Of a stretch of 64,000 nt of DNA, positions 45,002 to 55,599 are shown one piece after another. The position numbers and the translations under genes were made by a program. The DNA comes from Melitaea cinxia (lineage: Eukaryota > Arthropoda > Insecta > Lepidoptera > Nymphalidae): contig NC_059399.1 of assembly GCF_905220565.1 (NCBI RefSeq), forward strand, positions 16,670,501 through 16,734,500. The letters are read 5' to 3'. The notes under the pieces were generated by a model that worked only from the letters and a program-made list of their open reading frames with translations, did not search any database and was not told the origin of the DNA. Numbering within the stretch: the first letter of the stretch is position 1; every line of letters begins with the position of its first letter.

Positions 45002-45501
45002 TAAGCGTAACAATTACACAACGCGTAACAATTAAATAAAAGCACATTTAAAATTAATCAACTGAATATCTTATAAACTGTACCACAGTATTAAAAATAT
45101 TTGCAGTGAAGCTGTACAGTGACATCGCTTGGGGCGGGTGTTTCACTTATTTTATTTGTCTTTTATTGACTTCTCGAGTTTTAAAAGTTTTGTCACTATG
45201 CTAATTTCATTGTCACTCACAGTCGCTTTAATCAAGGAATTTTATTTTGTACGCTGTTCACATGCCAATTTGAAGATTTATTTCTTTTATTTTTTGTTAA
45301 AAGAATTTCAGAAATCTTTGATTTTCATCTTTGATTGTCATTATTGTCACCTCTGTAATTTTTAGTTTATAGAGAAATATTATCTAATTTAACAATTTGC
45401 GACAAAACTCTAACAACCGCTCAGCTTTATGATATCAGAATATAAAATAGTAGAATTGAGATAAATAGTAGTTAGTGGTGACAAGCAGAGTGGAGTGGTA
45501 T
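45002..45501. other. AT-rich sequence, no gene seen
   Basis: The 78-codon hydrophobic frame at 45129-45365 has no recognisable motif and I do not call it. Confidence 0.5.
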
Positions 45502-45620
45502 ACACCCAGACCACGACCAACATTTATATGGCCAATATAAATGTTTTTCATGTGCGGGGATCGAGTCCACGACTGCAAGCGTAACAGTCAGTGCTGTGAC
45601 CACTGGGACAACGCGTCGTC
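45502..45620 (-). mobile_element. Family E SINE variant, head half
   Basis: ACACCCAGACCACGACCAAC, GTGCGGGGATCGAGTCCACG and ACGCGTCGTC. Same variant head as at 23.4 kb; the CCCCACCGTGCC body and tail are absent. Confidence 0.75.
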
Positions 45621-45895
45621 AATCTAAATACCTAAAGAGTCGAGCTGTAATATAAGCAATAGTATAATTTGACTGTGACTTCAAAGCGTTAAATAAAGTT
45701 TCAACGATAACATGGCGCTCTTCATGAATTTTTTAGCGTTTACAGAAACTTTCAGAAGTTTCTGTAGACTTTACTTGTTTTAGTCAACTAAAGCAAAGAA
45801 GTACGCTATAAATGATTAATATATTTGAACATTTTTTAATACCAATACAATTGACGTAATACATGTAAATAAAAAAAGAAGTTCAAAATACGTTT

Positions 45896-46130
45896 GACTA
45901 ACTTGTTAGCGCAGTTTGTAGTGGCCCTACCTTCTGTTCCGTGGGTTGCGGGTTCGATTCCCGCCTGAGTCTGGGTGCAATATGTGTATTAATATATTTA
46001 TATATGTAGTATTTCTATGTATATTTATATATATCAAAAAAATACTTGACTGTAAACAGTCGTCTGTTACCTGTAACACAAGCATTAAGTTGCTTAACAT
46101 GGGAACAGACGACCGTGTGTGAATGTTATA
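45896..46130 (+). mobile_element. Family D SINE, full length
   Basis: Head: CTTGTTAGCGCAGTTTGTAG (A-box region) and GGGTTCGATTCCCGCC (B box). Body: GAGTCTGGGTGCAATATG, CAGTCGTCTGTTACCTGTAA, CACAAGCATTAAGTTGCTTA and GGGAACAGACGACCGTGTGT. The tail is TATTTATATTTATA. The tRNA of origin cannot be decided by eye. Confidence 0.9.
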
Positions 46131-46394
46131 TTTATATTTATACGTCAGTGCAATATTTATAAAAAGTGTGGAGTTACGAAAACAGTTATGATAATTACTG
46201 TTATTAGGGAGCAATATCATTCAATGATTCTACTAAACATTGATGGAACAGGATCTACTATAACTTGATTCATGTTATGCAGTTTTGCTGTGTTTTAAAG
46301 GGACGTCGTAATTGAACGTAGCATAAGCATAAAGAGATACTGATATGCGCTCCTATACCTTTCGTAATGGAATGGAGTAGAATAATTGTTGAAA
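46131..46394. other. Unassigned sequence
   Basis: Nothing recognised. Confidence 0.45.
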
Positions 46395-46818
46395 AAAATC
46401 TTGAAAATCTTTCGTATAAATTAAAAATTATCAAAATTGGTACACCTAGTAAAAAGTTATGCGGATTTTCAAGAGTTTCCCTCGATTTCTCTGGGATCCC
46501 ATCATGAGATCCTGGTTTCCTTATCATAGTACTAAACTAGGGATATCTCCTTTCCAACAAAAAAAGAATTATCAAAATCGGTACATCTAGTAAAAAGTTA
46601 TGTGATATAATACAACGTAGGTCGACGAAAAAAGCGTCAAGTAAAAACGCATTATTAGATATAACTCGAAAAGTAGTTGTTAGACCTGAAATAAATTTAA
46701 ATGGGACCAATTGACGCACACTACCTTTCGATTAAAAAAAATGTCAAAATCGGTACACACATTAAAAAAAGTACAGTCGAATTGAGAACCTCCTCCTTTT
46801 TTGGAAGTCGGTTAAAAA
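46395..46818 (-). mobile_element. Family B element, hairpin end missing
   Basis: ATTGGTACACCTAGTAAAAA, CCTCGATTTCTCTGGGATCC, ATATCTCCTTTCCAACAAAA, ATAATACAACGTAGGTCGAC and CCTCCTCCTTTTTTGGAAGT, ending CGGTTAAAAAG. It contains both the GGGATCCCAGAG module and the ACGCATTATTAGATATAACT module in series. Confidence 0.83.
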
Positions 46819-47165
46819 GGGTGCTATTCCTCCCACTCGTCTCCAGGGAAATTGAAAGCCCACGGCCACTGTGGCGTGGGCGGTCCATAGGTAAAGGCGG
46901 CACCCACGGGCAAGCAAACTGACGGAGCGTCACTGTAGCATGTGAAAGCAATACTATAGCGCTTCACTGTGACGGTGAGGACAACGTAGGATTTTAGTAA
47001 GTATTCCGGTACGTCCGACAACAAAGCTTGCCTTATTTGTCTTAATACGGTTTAGAGTTGAATCCTTTTGAGAGCGGACTCGTCTATCCCCTAATGAAAT
47101 TCCCCAAGCGATGTGCACTGAACACATGACGTTCCTATTTTCAGGCATTGGTTTGATGCAGGCTC
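46819..47165. mobile_element. GC-richer repeat fragment, probably LINE 3' UTR
   Basis: Composition changes sharply to near 50% GC (GAAAGCCCACGGCCACTGTG, GGCGGCACCCACGGGCAAGC, GTGACGGTGAGGACAACGTA). I believe sequences like this occur near the 3' end of lepidopteran non-LTR elements but cannot show a coding domain. Frames on both strands are open over 60-75 codons, as expected by chance in GC-richer DNA. Confidence 0.4.
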
Positions 47166-47488
47166 GCAGTTCTCGAATATATGTTTAAATTAAGATTCTA
47201 AGTTTCATTTTTATGATTTTACTTTATATTATCTCTTATTTAAGCTTGTTATTTTTTTTATCAAAACCAAGGCATTGGTTTCATATACATTCAGGATACT
47301 CGATCATGTTATTTTTTAAATAACAGACAATAAAAATTATTGTCGTTGCTACCGCTGTAGTAAAGTTCAATTGACGCCAATAGTCGCGGAAACGACTCTC
47401 GTTTTTATATACAGAAATTTTATAGGTCTTAGTGAGAGAGCACGCTTAACGATTAGTCCAGTACTATCGTGAATTCATAATCACTCAC

Positions 47489-47811
47489 CATCATCACTTT
47501 AGCCTATCGCAGTCCACTGCCGGACATAGGCCTCCTCAACTTTGCGCTAAAATGGCGTGAACTCTTGTGTTTTGCCCATAGTCGCCACGCTGGGCGGAAG
47601 GGTAGGTGACCGCAGGGCTGGCTTTGTCACAGCGAAGGTGCTGCTGCTCGTCTTCGGTTTATGTATTTCGAAGCCAGAAGTTGGATGGTTATCCCACCAT
47701 CGGTCGGCTTTAACAGTTCCAAGGTGGAACTGTGTTATCCATTAGTCACTTCTTACGACACCCATGGAAAGAGAGAAGGTAGCTATATTCTTTACTGCCG
47801 TAACCACACAT
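47489..47811 (-). mobile_element. Family A element, full length, diverged
   Basis: CATCATCACTTTAGCCTATC, GCAGTCCACTGCCGGACATA, GTCGCCACGCTGGGCGGAAG, CCACCATCGGTCGGCTTTAA and AGTCACTTCTTACGACACCC. It keeps the GCGATAGGCTGAAG-type LINE end, which is closer to the LINE at 39.5 kb than the TATAGGCTGTAATG end of the other copies. Confidence 0.88.
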
Positions 47812-47879
47812 CAAAACACCTAATATCGATAGTTATTATTAGTAAGATCATTATCTGCTAAATTGCGTCTGAGAAGCGT

Positions 47880-47979
47880 ATGTATTGTATTGTATTGTTG
47901 TGGGCTCGGTTTTCCGCATTTAGCCACAAAGATGGTCCGTTATGCGTGAAAAGAGGGCTGGCTAATTCAGCCAGCCCAG
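47880..47979 (-). mobile_element. 100-bp retroposon with 13-bp target duplication
   Basis: GTCTGAGAAGCGT occurs at 47867-47879 and 47980-47992. The insert ends in a hairpin GGGCTGGCTAATTCAGCCAG (9-bp stem) and starts with repeated TGTAT/TTGTA units that, in reverse, give an (AATAC)n tail. It is probably a severely 5'-truncated LINE, or a small SINE. Single copy in this window. Confidence 0.78.
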
Positions 47980-47992
47980 GTCTGAGAAGCGT

Positions 47993-48531
47993 GAGCGTGG
48001 TGGTTGAAAATTTCTCCTAGTAAATCATTTCCAAGATATTTCAACTCAGTTAAAGAAAACTCATTTTAACCATTGTTTTCGAAAGAAATATGCCATCTTC
48101 AACTCCTAAAGACACCTTAACCGCCGTAAATGCAAACTAGTTTACTTATTACCAAGATGTCAATAGAAAAAATTTGCCCTTTTACAAAGTCAAGCGACAA
48201 AGAAGTAAAACTCTGTTAGCCGAGCGGAGTTGAGACTTTCTTTTATAATGAAAGGGATTAGTGTACCCATCCGACCTCATTACTCCGAAACTTTGGCTAA
48301 TTAGAGGAGTTATCGCGATGTGACCCGCTTGTACGTAACACACTTCATGTTTTCGACTTTACCGACAATTTTTTTTCACAGTGCTGAAAAGTTTCAAGAG
48401 ATAAGACTATATTTCTGCGTTATTTTGTGTATACTTTGATCATTTTTGCAAAATGACGAACTGATGGCTAACGGCATCTAAATCTATTACTATACTATTG
48501 AACCTCGGACAATCTTAAGAACAATTACTTG
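47993..48531. other. Unassigned sequence
   Basis: AAGAAGTAAAACTCTGTTAG followed by CCGAGCGGAGTTGAGACTTT near 48200 recalls the M termini, but no pair of ends could be defined. Nothing else recognised. Confidence 0.4.
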
Positions 48532-48690
48532 ACTAGCCCGTAAGCGCAGATTGTAGTGTTTCCCACATTTAGTCTGGGTGTATTATAATATATATCTATT
48601 CCTGATCTGATTTATGTAGTCGGCTATTACCTGTAACACAAGCGTTAAGTTACTTAACATAGGAACAGGCGACATGGTCATATCTATTAT
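48532..48690 (+). mobile_element. Family D SINE, B-box deleted
   Basis: GACTAGCCCGTAAGCGCAGA then CCCACATTTAGTCTGGGTGT, skipping the GGTTCGATTCC stretch, then CGGCTATTACCTGTAACACA and GGAACAGGCGACATGG. Loss of the B box should leave it unable to be transcribed by Pol III. Confidence 0.8.
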
Positions 48691-49076
48691 TTTATATTAT
48701 TATTATATATTATATTATGTATATTAAGGATAAATAAATGACTTAGCAGTAGTAATATATTATATATTATAAATAATATATAATTACTGTACAATAATTG
48801 TACTTGCGTATTATAAGCCGTAATTCTTAATCTATTGTAGATTGGAGCATATATTTTTTTTCACCGATATACAAATTTTCTGACAGCTATTCTCACCGAG
48901 CAAGGAATGATTTTTTAAATTAAATATTTATATATATTAATTGAAAATCCACTAGACCATTTATGCACATTTGAATTACTTTAAAACTTGAAAAATGTTT
49001 CTATGTATCCTCTAAGTTTATAAATAATATTAATATTTAAGTTACGTCTTTTTGAGTGGTTAACTATTTTATATAC
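48691..49076. other. AT-rich sequence with AT palindromes
   Basis: 48690-48785 is nearly pure A/T with ATATTATATATTATAA-type symmetry. No gene. Confidence 0.55.
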
Positions 49077-49369
49077 CTAGCTGTGCTCGCGACTTCGACC
49101 GCGTAAAATAATAAATAAATTTCTAAAATAAAATTAGCCTAAGTTACTCCTTACTACATCAGCTATCTGCCAGCGAAAGTCCTGTCAAAATCGGTCCAGC
49201 CGTTTCAGAGATTAGCTGGAACAAACAGAAAGATAGATAGACAGACAGACAGACAGACAAAATTTTTAAAAAATGTTGTTTTGGTATATGTATCGTGTAT
49301 ATGTATTTAGTACAAAGCGGTTATTTTAATATTACAAACAGACACTACAATTTTATTTATTTGTATAGA
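49077..49369 (-). mobile_element. Family C Helitron (reverse)
   Basis: CTAGCTGTGCTCGCGACTTC at the CTAG end, TCAGCTATCTGCCAGCGAAA, CCAGCCGTTTCAGAGATTAG, (GACA)n at 49242-49260, and TTTATTTGTATAGA at the other end followed by T. The base before CTAG is C instead of A, the only departure at the insertion site. Confidence 0.87.
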
Positions 49370-49821
49370 TTAAAGTTTTTGTAAATCATATTAAAAAATA
49401 ATAATAAATATTTGTAATAAATATATTTTATTTTCTGTTTATTACTGTCAATATATATTTAAAATAAAAGAGCATCTTATTTTAGAAGAAAATAAAAAAT
49501 TATAAACGCAGAGAAATCCAAACAAAATATCTAGTTTATATAAAACACCATTTATATTCACAGTCGACTAACGTATCTTCGCTTCACCACAATGACTCGA
49601 ATAGTTGGCGTGTATAAACACACTAAGTTATGTGTAATAACTTCATAATCGTACATTTTGTTGTTAAACAAGTAAAGCGGAACCGAAGTAAGATAGAACC
49701 AGTCCATAGCCTGCCAAAAACCGAAATTACTCTTGTTAAACTACTTAAACTTTCGACATACGAATTATTTTTCACTCTGAAAGGTAAAGACTGTTTAAAA
49801 GTAAAATAAAAAGAAAACAAT
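49370..49821. other. AT-rich sequence, no gene seen
   Basis: No repeat family or coding frame recognised. Confidence 0.5.
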
Positions 49822-49893
49822 CAATGGTGGCTGGTCGAAGATTTCAGAAAACCGGGACTATGTCCAGCAGTGGACTGCGATAGGCTGAAGCGA
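49822..49893 (+). mobile_element. RTE LINE 3'-end fragment
   Basis: GGTGGCTGGTCGAAGATTTC then CGGGACTATGTCCAGCAGTG and GCGATAGGCTGAAGCGAAGC. It is LINE 3' coding end plus terminus with an internal deletion. Confidence 0.75.
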
Positions 49894-49954
49894 AGCATGC
49901 ACATAAGGTCAGGTAAATATCCTTAGGTAAATACCTAATTTCTTTGTTTTGGGC

Positions 49955-50375
49955 AACGGCCGAGGAGGATAGGGTAGGCTAGATGGGGATTGCGGAAAAC
50001 CGAAATGTCTGTCATGTACTGTGTGGCTACGGTACTCAAGAATATAGCCACCCCCTCTCTTCCCGTGGGTGTCGTAAGAGGCGACTAAGGGATAACACAG
50101 TTCCGCTACCACCTTGGAACTTAAGAAACCGACCGATGGCGGGATAACCATTCAACTGCTGGCTTTGAAATACACAGGCCGAAGACGGGCAGCAGCGTCG
50201 TCGGTGCGACAAAGCCAGTACTGCGGTCACCAACCCGCCTGCCCAGCGTGGTGACTATGGGCAAAACACATGAGTTCACGTTATTTTTGGCGTAAACTTG
50301 TGGAGGCCTATGTCCAGCAGTGGACTGTATAGGCTGTAATGATGAAATGTCTGGCGCGAACCTGGGGAGATTGGG
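49955..50375 (+). mobile_element. RTE LINE 3' fragment split by an A element
   Basis: GGCCGAGGAGGATAGGGTAG, GATGGGGATTGCGGAAAACC and GAAATGTCTG lie left of the A element; GAAATGTCTGGCGCGAACCT and GGGGAG lie right of it. They correspond to the GWMRIAEDRDMWRELREA part of the LINE reading frame at 39.4 kb, continuous once the insert and one duplication copy are removed. Confidence 0.85.
50012..50343 (+). mobile_element. Family A element inserted in its LINE relative
   Basis: GAAATGTCTG at 50002-50011 and 50344-50353 is the target duplication, and the host sequence is the LINE coding end, so the empty site is known. The element runs from TCATGTACTGTGTGGCTACG to GGACTGTATAGGCTGTAATG. This copy fixes the family's full length at about 332 bp. 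Confidence 0.95.
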
Positions 50376-50616
50376 TAGGAAATTGATAATGTTTATTTTC
50401 AGTAAATATAAGGTAAGGTGACGAAAAAGTGTGGCTACTTAACTCAATAGATGCCTACAACTTTCTCTTTCACTTCTTCTGCCTACGTCTTTCTCTTCAC
50501 TATTAACACAGCACAACAGAAGCTCTGTTAACTTACTTAAGACCTACTTCAGCACTCTTGCTAATCCAGAACCTGAGCATCTCAAGCATCTCACATACTA
50601 AAATATTAAGCCTTTA

Positions 50617-50888
50617 ATTGAGGTCGGGAACAATAGTAAATATCCTGCCCAAAATCTGGAGCAGTCCAAATGGGAAAGTACCTCGACCTTACAGAAAATT
50701 ACGGTTAAATAACACTGCTCTCAAGAAATGTTGTATTCCTGTGGTGACTAAGATAGCCAGACCTCTGAGAAGGATCGAGGGTAGAGTCAGCAACGCATTT
50801 GCGATTCTTCTGGTGTTGCAGGCGTCTATAACTAATCGCTTATCATTAAGTGAGCTTTAATCTTGTTTGCCGACTTATTTAGTATAAA
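50617..50888 (-). mobile_element. Family F repeat
   Basis: GAGGTCGGGAACAATAGTAA, CCCAAAATCTGGAGCAGTCC, AAGTACCTCGACCTTACAGA, GCATTTGCGATTCTTCTGGT and CTTGTTTGCCGACTTATTTA. Near full length. Confidence 0.8.
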
Positions 50889-51414
50889 AATCTCACATAT
50901 CAATCAATGTATCAGCAAATGTTAATAACAAAGCACTTTTTTCCTGATATTAATATCGTAAGTCACAAGTTACTGTACACATCTGACGTTCTTCGGTCAA
51001 TATTGATCAGACTCACCCAACTGTGGTGATACGAAGCAAATCACGCTGTGTGACGGTGCAGAAACACCGATGCATATTTTTTGACTGTCGATAAATCATT
51101 TATTCATCCTTCATTTACCCTCCATCCGATTTCTCAATTTGTATGTATTATGTATGAGCCTATTTTCGTATTGGCTTTATGAATATTTAACTGAAAATGG
51201 TTTCTTAGTACGTGATTATTTTTTTTATTATATATTTCAAACTTTTTCACGTTTTCTCTCACACTATCGTTTTAATAGGTTCTAAAGCAATAAATTGTGT
51301 TGTTTGAAAGACATTTTTTTTAATATACTTTGATTTTTTTTAATGGAAATTAATATATTAGTATACAGGTGAAAAAATAGTTACGATTACAAAAGATATT
51401 GTGGTGTTACTATT
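50889..51414. other. AT-rich sequence, no gene seen
   Basis: No repeat family or coding frame recognised. Confidence 0.5.
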
Positions 51415-52065
51415 TTAACTGTCTTCAAAAAAGGAGAAGGTTTTCAATTCGACTGTATTTTTTTAGTGTGTTACCTTAGAACTTACTACTGGGTGTATCG
51501 ATTTCGATGTTTCTTTTTTTAATCGAAAGCTAATACTTGTCATGTAGCCCCATTTAAATATTTGTATGATCGAGATGTTATTAGTACTTTTTAAGTAATC
51601 TTTGATGACGTGTATTTACTTGACTATTTTTCGTGTACCTACGTTAGGTATATTACTTGTCAATGTAATTGCGCTTCAGCCTGTAATATCCCACTACTGG
51701 GCATAACCATCTTTCCCCATGTAGGAGAAGGATCAGAGTTTAATCTAACACGCTGCTCAAATGCGGGTTGGCGGATATATTCCCTACTATGAGTAACGAT
51801 CAGGTGTACATGATAACAACCGGAACTGACGGCTTAACGTGCTCTCCGAGGCACGGTGTGGAGACCCACAAGAACTGCACAAACACCCAGACCACGGCAA
51901 ACACCTGTATGGCCAATACAAATGTTTGTCATGTGCGGGCATCGAACCCGCAACCGCCAGCACAACAGCACAATCCATGGGTATTATCGTTGCGCCAACG
52001 CGGAGCACTAATTGAAGATGTAATTGAAGTTGTTTTATTTCGTTTGTGAGCAAACACAATTATTA
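51415..52065 (+). mobile_element. Family B element split by an E SINE
   Basis: TTTAACTGTCTTCAAAAAAG, CTACTGGGTGTATCGATTTC and ATTACTTGTCAATGTAATTG lie on the left; ATGTAATTGAAGTTGTTTTA and GTGAGCAAACACAATTATTA on the right. The break falls in the terminal GATGTAATTGAAGTCGG. Confidence 0.87.
51672..52017 (-). mobile_element. Family E SINE, full length, nested in B
   Basis: Flanked by ATGTAATTG (51663-51671 and 52018-52026), a sequence belonging to B, so the insertion point is certain. Reads CGCTTCAGCCTGTAATATCC to GGCATCGAACCCGCAACCGC and TTGCGCCAACGCGGAGCACT. It contains a small ACGATCAGGTGTAC deletion relative to E1. Confidence 0.93.
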
Positions 52066-53189
52066 TAATGAGTAAGAATTATTAATCTAACCTTGCCCTG
52101 ATCAGTCATACGATAGTAATTTATGCAGCAGACGTACGTAGGCAGACGTAGATACTTTCAAGTGACGAATTTTCCAACTTATGACTCTGAACAATATAAT
52201 AACATTTTTAATAGCATACTTAAATAAATAAATGCCTCTGGTTATTTAAGGCTACATATCTTCGACTGTTTTCAAAATAGAATCAATGGACCCAAAAGTT
52301 TTCACATGAGTACAAAACACCGTCCGTTCACTACGAACAAACAAAATTCGTTTTCATTCTTTATTATATTGGTACATGTTGGGATTCTATTGTTTGTCTT
52401 TGCGAATCTCCTCGCTGTGACTCGGAAGGCACGTAAAGCTGTCGGTCCCGGTTGTTATCATAAACTCGATGCGTACGGAGGTCAAGCAATCACTATGTGT
52501 TTACCGTCAGTCTTTTCAAGACGACTTCTGAAATATAAGGGTGGGTATATCCATAGTGGAGCATTGTATTTGATTAACTTGTATACATTTTTTATTAGAA
52601 CATAAAATCTTTGCTAATATATTGTTACTAATATAGCTTTATAAGATCATTGTTACTAACACTTTTTATGGACAATTTTTTGTCTGAAATAAATGATTGT
52701 TATTATATTATTATTATTATTAATATGTTTAGTTACTTCATACATACGTTTTGACAATAGAGTGCTTTTTAAACTTAAAATTATAACACGACACAGGATC
52801 CTTCTGTGGACCGTCGAGTGTGAAGCGTTCATTTATTATTTATTGCTATAACTGAAAGTCTAACTACTTTCTGAAGTAAAGCGTACAGTAGGAATATTTT
52901 AATTGGATTATTTTACAAAATAATTAATAATTAAACTGAAAACGGAATATAAAACTAGAATGACATTTCTAGTTTCCGATAACTTTATAAATACTAATAC
53001 ATTTTTATAATTTTTATTTGTGTTATTTGCTATTTTATTTTGTTGTAATTATTATTGGACCGTACTGTATATATGTAATCTTTCGACTCTTGGAAGCTCC
53101 TTTTCTATATTTGCAGGGCGCGGGCGTAGGTTATACTCGCACTCTTTATAATATTATGTAGGTAGTACTTAAAAAGATTATAACAAAAT
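52066..53189 (+). other. Mostly unassigned; E scrap and retro-like tail
   Basis: 52401-52464 (TGTGACTCGGAAGGCACGTA, GCTGTCGGTCCCGGTTGTTA) is an E SINE scrap. 52620-52722 ends TCTGAAATAAATGATTG followed by (ATT)n, similar to the tail at 43970-44000, and looks like a non-LTR 3' end. The remainder is AT-rich with no gene. Confidence 0.5.
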
Positions 53190-53530
53190 TGTAACGTCCA
53201 CCGAACACGTGGATGCGTGCGCGCTCTTCAGCGTTCCGATCGAGTCTATCGTGTGGCGGAGGGAGTAACTCAGAGCAGTGCCTAGGACTTGCGACCTAGG
53301 TGTAGGTTTAAGGAGATCCCCTTTGAGATGCGCATCAATGCTCACCTTCATTACTCGAGTTATACGCCTCGCCTAGCCAAATTAATCGTAATAGATAACA
53401 ATTAATTCGTTTGCACAAATTAATTATTGAACGAGTCTAGGTTAAGCTACTAGCAGGATACAACAAGTGTATCGTGCCAAGCCAGAGCCAAGACTGCCTT
53501 AGCGGCGGTTGCACCGTTCGTTTCGTACAC
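53190..53530. mobile_element. GC-rich island, possible solo LTR
   Basis: From TGTAACGTCCACCGAACACG on, GC content rises well above the surroundings for ~340 bases (GCGTGCGCGCTCTTCAGCGT, GTGTGGCGGAGGGAGTAACT). TGTAAC is a plausible LTR start, but no matching end, primer site or second copy was found, and no protein frame is open. It could also be a host regulatory island. Confidence 0.35.
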
Positions 53531-53554
53531 GTCAGAATAACTTGAGTAATATAA

Positions 53555-53650
53555 TAAATGAGGGTAGATGACTATCGAACGATGTGCAAGGTGGCGCGAT
53601 CGTTGCATCTGTTGTTTATAAATTCCTTTCTAATTGTGTATGACAGCGCT
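53555..53650 (+). repeat. Family L repeat, copy 2
   Basis: GAGGGTAGATGACTATCGAA, CATCTGTTGTTTATAAATTC and TATGACAGCGC. Directly follows the GC-rich island, while copy 1 at 40.6 kb does not have such a neighbour. Confidence 0.65.
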
Positions 53651-53777
53651 AGTGTCGACATATAGATATTTTTATTTAGATTTTGATTTCGTACGTATTT
53701 TTGTTTTGTTTTATTGTGTTTGTTTCTCTTTTTCTTTATTTCTTCTTCTATACTTCTTTTGGAGCGTTTGGGAAAAA

Positions 53778-53950
53778 TTCATCATCATCATCATTCCAGC
53801 CTATATCAGTCCACTGCTGGACATAGGCCTCCACAAGTTCGCGCCAAAAATGCGTGAACTCATGTGTCATAGTCACCACGCTGGGCAGGCGGGTTGGTGA
53901 CCGCAGGGCTGGCTTTGTCGCACCTAAGACGCTGCTGCCCGTCTTCGTTC
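53778..53950 (-). mobile_element. Family A element, 5'-truncated, with target duplication
   Basis: TTGGGAAAAA occurs at 53768-53777 and 53951-53960. Next to the first is TTCATCATCATCATCATT and the LINE-type 3' end; the element stops after GACGCTGCTGCCCGTCTTCG, losing its first ~150 bases. Truncation at the 5' end with an exact target duplication is the hallmark of target-primed reverse transcription. Confidence 0.93.
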
Positions 53951-53960
53951 TTGGGAAAAA

Positions 53961-54698
53961 GTATGAGATACATTTTTTTACGATGCGCAAGCACACTGCT
54001 ACGAAAAAACTGACACCCTAAATTTAGCTAGTCAACGGAGAAGTTAACAACGTAAAGTGAGCTGGCTAATGAAGTATAACCTCTAAGCGTACATAATTAC
54101 ACGCACACTTTTTTCCAATTTATCGACCTTTTCTAAATAAACGTATTATTATTGTTATTAAAGGTTTGATACAAAAATATTATGTTAAAATCAGTGTAGT
54201 CAGTTCTTTTATATAAAGAAATTTAGTTATAATAAAAAAAAACTCAAATCAACAGTAATTAGTGATAGTAATTATATTTTTATTGTTTGCTTGAATACAG
54301 AATCGAAAAATAATATTGTTAAAAAAAGTCCGATCTTTTCACTTAAAAAGCGATTTCTCCCAGCCACTACTATAACAACTATTACTTATTGTTATTTAAT
54401 CAAATTAACATTGATATCGTAAATTAAAATTAATTCAATTATCGTAAATGTTAATATTCTAAATTAAATTACAGATGTCTTTCATAATTTTCTATTTATA
54501 TATACGTTCAGAGTATTATGCCTAATACGTGCAAAGCCAGGGAAATACGGCAGATACTCCCTTGCGATTCTTCACATCAAGTATGAATTCTATACGTCAA
54601 AGCTGAAATAAAGGAATTTTTAAGGGCAAATAAATAATTTATTGGTGTAAGAGATAAAAAATAAATTTTATTTATTAATACTCTCAGTTTATAACATT
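53961..54698. other. AT-rich sequence, no gene seen
   Basis: No repeat family or coding frame recognised. Confidence 0.5.
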
Positions 54699-54930
54699 GA
54701 TTAGCTCGTTGGCGCAGTTCGTAGTGACCCTGCTTCCTTTTCTGCGGGTTGCGGGTTCGATTCCCGCCTGAGTCTGGGTGTAATATAATATTTGTATTTA
54801 TATATTTATATATGTATTATTTCTATGAATTTTTATCAAAAAAAATAGTCATAACAGTCGGCTGTTACCTGTAACACAAGCATTAAGTTGCTCACCATAG
54901 GAACAGACGACCGAGTGTGTATGTTATATG
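54699..54930 (+). mobile_element. Family D SINE, full length
   Basis: GATTAGCTCGTTGGCGCAGT, GGGTTGCGGGTTCGATTCCC, GAGTCTGGGTGTAATATAAT, CGGCTGTTACCTGTAACACA and GGAACAGACGACCGAGTGTG, then an AT-rich tail. The best-preserved D head in the window. Confidence 0.92.
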
Positions 54931-55264
54931 ATATTTATTTATTTATATTTATAACAATTGATAAGAACTGTGTAATTGACATGTGACATGCACAAAGAGA
55001 GAATGATTTGACTTATCCTTCAATTTCATGCCTCCGACTGCATATTATCTACGACGTTGCATAAAGTTTCGAAGGACTACCGTATTAATATATTTTAAAT
55101 GTACAGCACAAAATGTTTGATATTGTTTCTATTTATTTCGCTGACTTTGTGTGCATATTGAATTTTTATCTTGTTCCAGCTTTTTCAGTTGATTTTCTAT
55201 TAGTTGTTCTTCACGCAGGCGGGTTTTTTGTTTTGTTTTTAATTATTATTTTATTTATGTCTTT

Positions 55265-55453
55265 TTAGTCAGACAAATTACGTAATCGGTTCAATTCATT
55301 AAAACAGTTTACATCAAGTGGTTGATTAAGTAATTTTTTAGGGTCAAGAGAACTGATAGCAAGCCCGGAGAAAGATCTCACTCTGCTCAAAGCAACGTAA
55401 GCCTGACCTTTAGCAAATAGGTGACTGCTTAAGTCAACAACTATTAGTTTTAA
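55265..55453 (-). pseudogene. Helitron-type PIF1-like helicase, C-terminal fragment
   Basis: In reverse the frame reads VVDLSSHLFAKGQAYVALSR, then VRSFSGLAISSLDPKKLLNQ and NELNRLRNLSD and a stop. GQ/MAYVALSRV is the last conserved motif of PIF1-family helicases, and the continuation resembles the end of Helitron Rep-helicase proteins. About 57 codons are intact; upstream the sequence turns into low-complexity AT, so the ATPase motifs and Rep domain are gone. On the same strand 55150-55260 still looks partly coding (Glu/Lys-rich) in another frame. Confidence 0.82.
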
Positions 55454-55599
55454 TATAATGAAATTATTATTAAAATTATTTGTTTGTATTTGGTATTATG
55501 TATTTGTTATTGATTTTATTAATGTAATTGTAAATTGGTGTGACATTTATTAATTTTTATTTGTAATTTTAATTGTATGTTTTTTTTAACCATTGTATT

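Noticed and set aside
45129..45365. Small hydrophobic membrane protein
   Set aside because: Phe/Leu-rich translation is the default in T-rich DNA. No start context, motif or neighbouring copy supports it.
53190..53530. CpG-island promoter of a host gene
   Set aside because: No downstream exon or frame was found. LTR remnant and host island cannot be told apart, so only a low-confidence entry was made.
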